Assembly (NCBI GenBank): GCA_016756855.1
Contig: JAESPD010000017.1
Location: 1 to 64,000 of the forward strand
DNA length: 64,000 nucleotides
DNA from: a gamma proteobacterium endosymbiont of Lamellibrachia anaximandri
Lineage (GTDB): Bacteria > Pseudomonadota > Gammaproteobacteria > Chromatiales > Chromatiaceae
Direction of reading: 5' to 3'
The stretch's first letter is position 1. Each line of letters starts with the position of its first letter. The translations under genes were made by a program, and so were the position numbers. Positions 61,557 through 64,000 of the stretch are shown here, in pieces. Below the pieces are notes generated by a model. It saw only the letters and a list, made by a program, of their open reading frames with translations, ran no database searches and was not told the DNA's origin.

Positions 61557-62756
61557 TCAGGTCCACTCGTGCAGCGGTGGAAAGACCAGTCGCAGACCGA
61601 CCAGTTGAAAACGCTGCTCAGGCCGGGCGCGATCCCGCAAACTGGGCCGGTGCAGCACGCGCTGAGTGTGCAGACTGCTGCCGCGCTGGGTGAAATGGTG
61701 CTCGTCAAAATCAGCTTCGGAGGTCTCCCTTGCAGGGAAGGACTGGAAGTCGGGATAGGGGTGGAAGGGATTGCTGCACCACTCCCAGGCACGCCCCAGG
61801 TTTTTTATCACCCCGGTTCGCACAGCAATCTCCCACTGGTATTCGTGTTGCAGCACGGCCCCTTCGAATTTCCCACCCAAAGAGCTGATCCAGTTGGCGT
61901 AGGCCTGAGCCTCGTGACGATTGATGCCGGATACCGGTTCATCCGGCGGCAGGTCGCTGGGACCGTTGACACCCATGACGTACCAGTTCCCCATTGTGTC
62001 CTGGCGCCAGTATTCTGGATGGTTGACTGGGTGTTTTTCCAGCCAGTAACGGCCTGTTTCATCCCAGAGTTCCGGGTTCTGATAGCCTTCGGCTTCCATG
62101 AAGGCGAGGAATTCGGCATTGGAGACCGGGTCCAGTGCAATCCGAAAACTGGTGAGTTCCACCGCCTGGGCCGGTAGTTCATTGTCGTAGGCGGTTGGGA
62201 GGTCTCTGGCGCCGACGCGGTAGTGTCCCCGGGACAGCTCCTTGGTTTCCCAGTGGGGCACGGCAGCCTTGAGTATCTGGGTGACCTGATAGCCGCTGGT
62301 GTCGATCTGCAGGCTGCGCTGGTTCAGTAGCAGCAACATCGTTTCATAGCGTTTGGCCTGCTCCTGCAGTAAAAACCACTGCAGCCTTTCATGGGCGAGC
62401 AGCGGATGATTCGGCAGAGCGGCTGGATTGGCCAGCCGCATGAGGTGTTCGTCGCGGATCTCGGCAGCCCAGTTGAGCAGGTGATCGGTGGGCGGCAGTT
62501 GACTGCACTGCTCCTCGATACTGAGCTTGCCTGGCGTGAACAGGTGGGCGACCCGCTTGCTCAGGTCATCATCACCGGCAACGATCAGACGCAGCCAATG
62601 GAGTTCCTGATAGACCGCTTGGCCAAACTGCCAGTTGAGGGAGCCGAGTTCAGGATGGTACTGCTGAGCCGCTTCCTCAGAAGTGAGAGACTCCACCAGT
62701 TGTGCCTGCATTTCATGCAGGTTGCTCAGGGGGCCGAGAATGGCAGATGAGGTCAT
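61557..62756 (-). CDS. EgtB-like DinB/formylglycine-fold protein lacking the iron ligands
   Basis: The 399-residue protein has the EgtB arrangement: an N-terminal DinB-like helical domain (about 1-150) and a C-terminal SUMF1/formylglycine-enzyme-like domain (about 165-395; SNAEFLAFMEAEGYQNPELW, AWEWCSNPFHPYPDF). In EgtB, OvoA and SenA the iron is held by a His in a W-H-x-x-H stretch and by HX3HXE. Here the first site reads WQFGQ (42-46) and the second E132-X3-R136-X-E138, so the His ligands are replaced. Sulfoxide synthesis by this protein is therefore doubtful. It may be a regulatory or diverged enzyme. Confidence 0.8.
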   Translation of the reverse strand: MTSSAILGPLSNLHEMQAQLVESLTSEEAAQQYHPELGSLNWQFGQAVYQELHWLRLIVAGDDDLSKRVAHLFTPGKLSIEEQCSQLPPTDHLLNWAAEIRDEHLMRLANPAALPNHPLLAHERLQWFLLQEQAKRYETMLLLLNQRSLQIDTSGYQVTQILKAAVPHWETKELSRGHYRVGARDLPTAYDNELPAQAVELTSFRIALDPVSNAEFLAFMEAEGYQNPELWDETGRYWLEKHPVNHPEYWRQDTMGNWYVMGVNGPSDLPPDEPVSGINRHEAQAYANWISSLGGKFEGAVLQHEYQWEIAVRTGVIKNLGRAWEWCSNPFHPYPDFQSFPARETSEADFDEHHFTQRGSSLHTQRVLHRPSLRDRARPEQRFQLVGLRLVFPPLHEWT

Positions 62757-62856
62757 GATGGCGCGGCTCTTCGATTGTTGCAGGGGCGGGCTATGTTAGC
62801 CGATGCTGATGATCTGTTCGAGTGTTGAACTGGCAGACACTGTCTGAAATGCCGGG

Positions 62857-62893
62857 TCTTTTGCCTGATCCGCTGCGCTTGATCATGCCTACG
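62857..62893 (-). repeat. 37-bp REP-like repeat, copy C
   Basis: The reverse complement of this stretch matches 43,966-44,002 with one difference. It lies 18 bases beyond the stop codon of the leftward HugZ-like gene. On the plus strand ATGCCGGGT precedes both this copy and copy A, although the 37-bp core is inverted. Confidence 0.75.
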
Positions 62894-62911
62894 TTCCGCA
62901 CGTTAGTGGTT

Positions 62912-63382
62912 TTACTTGCGGACTAAACGGCTCTTGTCGAACCAACGTGCGGCGCCGAAACCCCCGATAAAATAGAAACGTACCGGCTGTAGTCGGTAGA
63001 AGCGAAAATTCAGCGTTTCGAAGTAGGGACGTGTGTCGGGAAAGTCGCGGAAATAACGTTCCACCAGGGAGGGTGCCGGTGTTTCGATCTGTGCGGCGCG
63101 CGCCAAACAGGAGAGGCGGGCGAGCTTCTGCACATCTCCGTTCCCCTGTTCCATGACGGTAAGACAGCAGGCGCTGACTTCGTCCAGGTTTTTTGTATGC
63201 TCCGCCAGGTGCGAGAGCAGTAGAAGTGGATTGCCTTCTCCATCCAGGCAGAATGGCACCACCGAACCGAAGGGAAACCCGGGTTCACCTTTGGATTGGG
63301 TGGAGAGTACGCCGGAAAAGCTCTCTGTCCAGAGATCGATTGCGGATTGAAGCTGTGTGGCGGATGCTGGTTCGGATGGCAT
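62912..63382 (-). CDS. HugZ-like/pyridoxamine-phosphate-oxidase-fold protein
   Basis: The 156-residue protein has the split-barrel flavin/heme fold: SGVLSTQSKGEPGFPFGSVV, then LLLLSHLAEHTKNLDEVSAC and LARLSCLARA, ending FYRLQPVRFYFIGGFGAARW. The LxPxxxRFIGGFGxAxW end is typical of the HugZ family, which binds or degrades heme. The His-rich C-terminal loop of true HugZ is not evident, so heme degradation is uncertain. Confidence 0.87.
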   Translation of the reverse strand: MPSEPASATQLQSAIDLWTESFSGVLSTQSKGEPGFPFGSVVPFCLDGEGNPLLLLSHLAEHTKNLDEVSACCLTVMEQGNGDVQKLARLSCLARAAQIETPAPSLVERYFRDFPDTRPYFETLNFRFYRLQPVRFYFIGGFGAARWFDKSRLVRK

Positions 63383-63513
63383 GATCGGTCGTTGGTGGCT
63401 GTGTGCTTTTCGCGTGGCAGGAAAAATAGGGAATAGAATATCCCAAACAGGGATAAAGTCTCCAGAAATCAGGGTGCACTGTGTAGCGGCATCTGTGTCC
63501 GGTTGCCGGCGAC

Positions 63514-63828
63514 CTACTGTTGAACCTCGCCGATCTTCTCCCTCACGGAACGTATTTTCTGTTCCAGTCGGTTATCCTTGCCGATTCTAATATCAAATTT
63601 TAGTGATGAGTAGATGCGTTTGCAGCCTTGCGTCTCCAGCACCCGGTAGGCCTGCTCGACAAGATCGAGTGCTTCACGAATATCACCGGTTTCAATGATG
63701 GTCCCCATCGCCGTCAGGCGGTAGTTGATTCCGCTCTCGCGAATCATCCTGATGATCCGGCTGACCTCTGTGCTGACGCTTTCACCCCGGTCGGTGGGGA
63801 ACATGCTGAATTCAAGGAGTACTGACAT
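63514..63828 (-). CDS. MTH1187-family (UPF0045) thiamine-binding-like protein
   Basis: The 104-residue protein starts MSVLLEFSMFPTDRGESVST and has YRLTAMGTIIETGDIREAL, the family signature. The fold is ferredoxin-like and forms tetramers. Some members bind thiamine or a precursor. No thiamine genes are near, so only a family call is made. It is followed by the HugZ gene after about 130 bp in the same direction. Confidence 0.9.
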   Translation of the reverse strand: MSVLLEFSMFPTDRGESVSTEVSRIIRMIRESGINYRLTAMGTIIETGDIREALDLVEQAYRVLETQGCKRIYSSLKFDIRIGKDNRLEQKIRSVREKIGEVQQ

Positions 63829-64000
63829 TGGGTCTACCTCGTTAGGTTTGCTGGGATGGCTGATATAGGGTGACTGTTATTGAATAATTTTACACGGCCC
63901 AAGCGGCTCTTGGCAGGCCGGTGATCTCAGGTGACCGCCAATATCCAATAGGCGCTTTTTCTCTCGAATTGTGAATTTTCGCTACGCCCCAGTTTACAAT

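Overview
The window looks like chromosome of a free-living or symbiotic gammaproteobacterium of moderate GC content. The housekeeping genes (yicC, rph, rdgB, rep, pyk, nadC, ampD/ampE, an FKBP isomerase, a DUF1631 protein) and the energy and motility genes (c- and b-type cytochromes, two chemoreceptors, PilZ and EAL proteins) resemble sets seen in Chromatiales-like sulfur oxidisers. The species cannot be fixed from sequence reading alone. No prophage, CRISPR array, rRNA or intact transposase gene was seen.

Positions 1-19,480 are an accessory defence island. From left to right it holds the 5' end of a DNA adenine methylase, a STAND-like ATPase with ten 47-residue TPR units, and a self-inhibited Fic protein. 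Next comes a dense rightward operon: type I restriction hsdR, a VapBC toxin-antitoxin pair, hsdM, hsdS, a 1,828-residue DUF4011-type helicase with a Vsr-like nuclease end, and a small zinc-ribbon gene broken by an in-frame TAA. A HigB toxin with a HigA-IrrE fusion antitoxin and a broken DUF6933-like gene close the island. A 34-bp sequence (32 identities) occurs in opposite orientations at 5,293 and 19,194, so it brackets the restriction/helicase/TA block.

Positions 19,600-30,800 are mostly core genome: yicC, a Ser/Thr kinase overlapping a PP2C phosphatase, rph, rdgB, a PilZ-like protein, a two-gene TRAP transporter without its binding protein, a DUF2782 protein, a LOG protein, rep helicase, a cytochrome c and tRNA-Arg(CCG).

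Positions 31,000-41,100 carry signalling genes: an orphan HicA, two chemoreceptors flanking a PstS-like periplasmic protein, a MASE1-GGDEF-EAL protein, and an HxlR regulator with a VOC protein. Two good sigma-28-like promoters precede the first chemoreceptor and the binding protein, which suggests that both belong to the motility regulon.

Positions 41,100-64,000 mix core and accessory genes: chromate transporter, muramidase, MscS channel, SIMPL protein, pyruvate kinase, cytochrome b, FmdB-like protein, RNA methyltransferase, an AhpD-like/Rieske fusion, a 28-residue membrane microprotein, a CobC-like phosphatase, and AmpE. A five-gene operon (two DUF1538 membrane proteins, PII, CBS, AmpD) follows, then DUF1631, FKBP, nadC, a metallophosphoesterase, an EgtB-like protein that lacks the usual iron ligands, a HugZ-like protein and an MTH1187 protein. 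Several dispersed repeat families lie between genes here: three copies of a MITE-like element with TAGTG termini, and three copies of a 37-bp REP-like sequence placed at the 3' ends of leftward genes.
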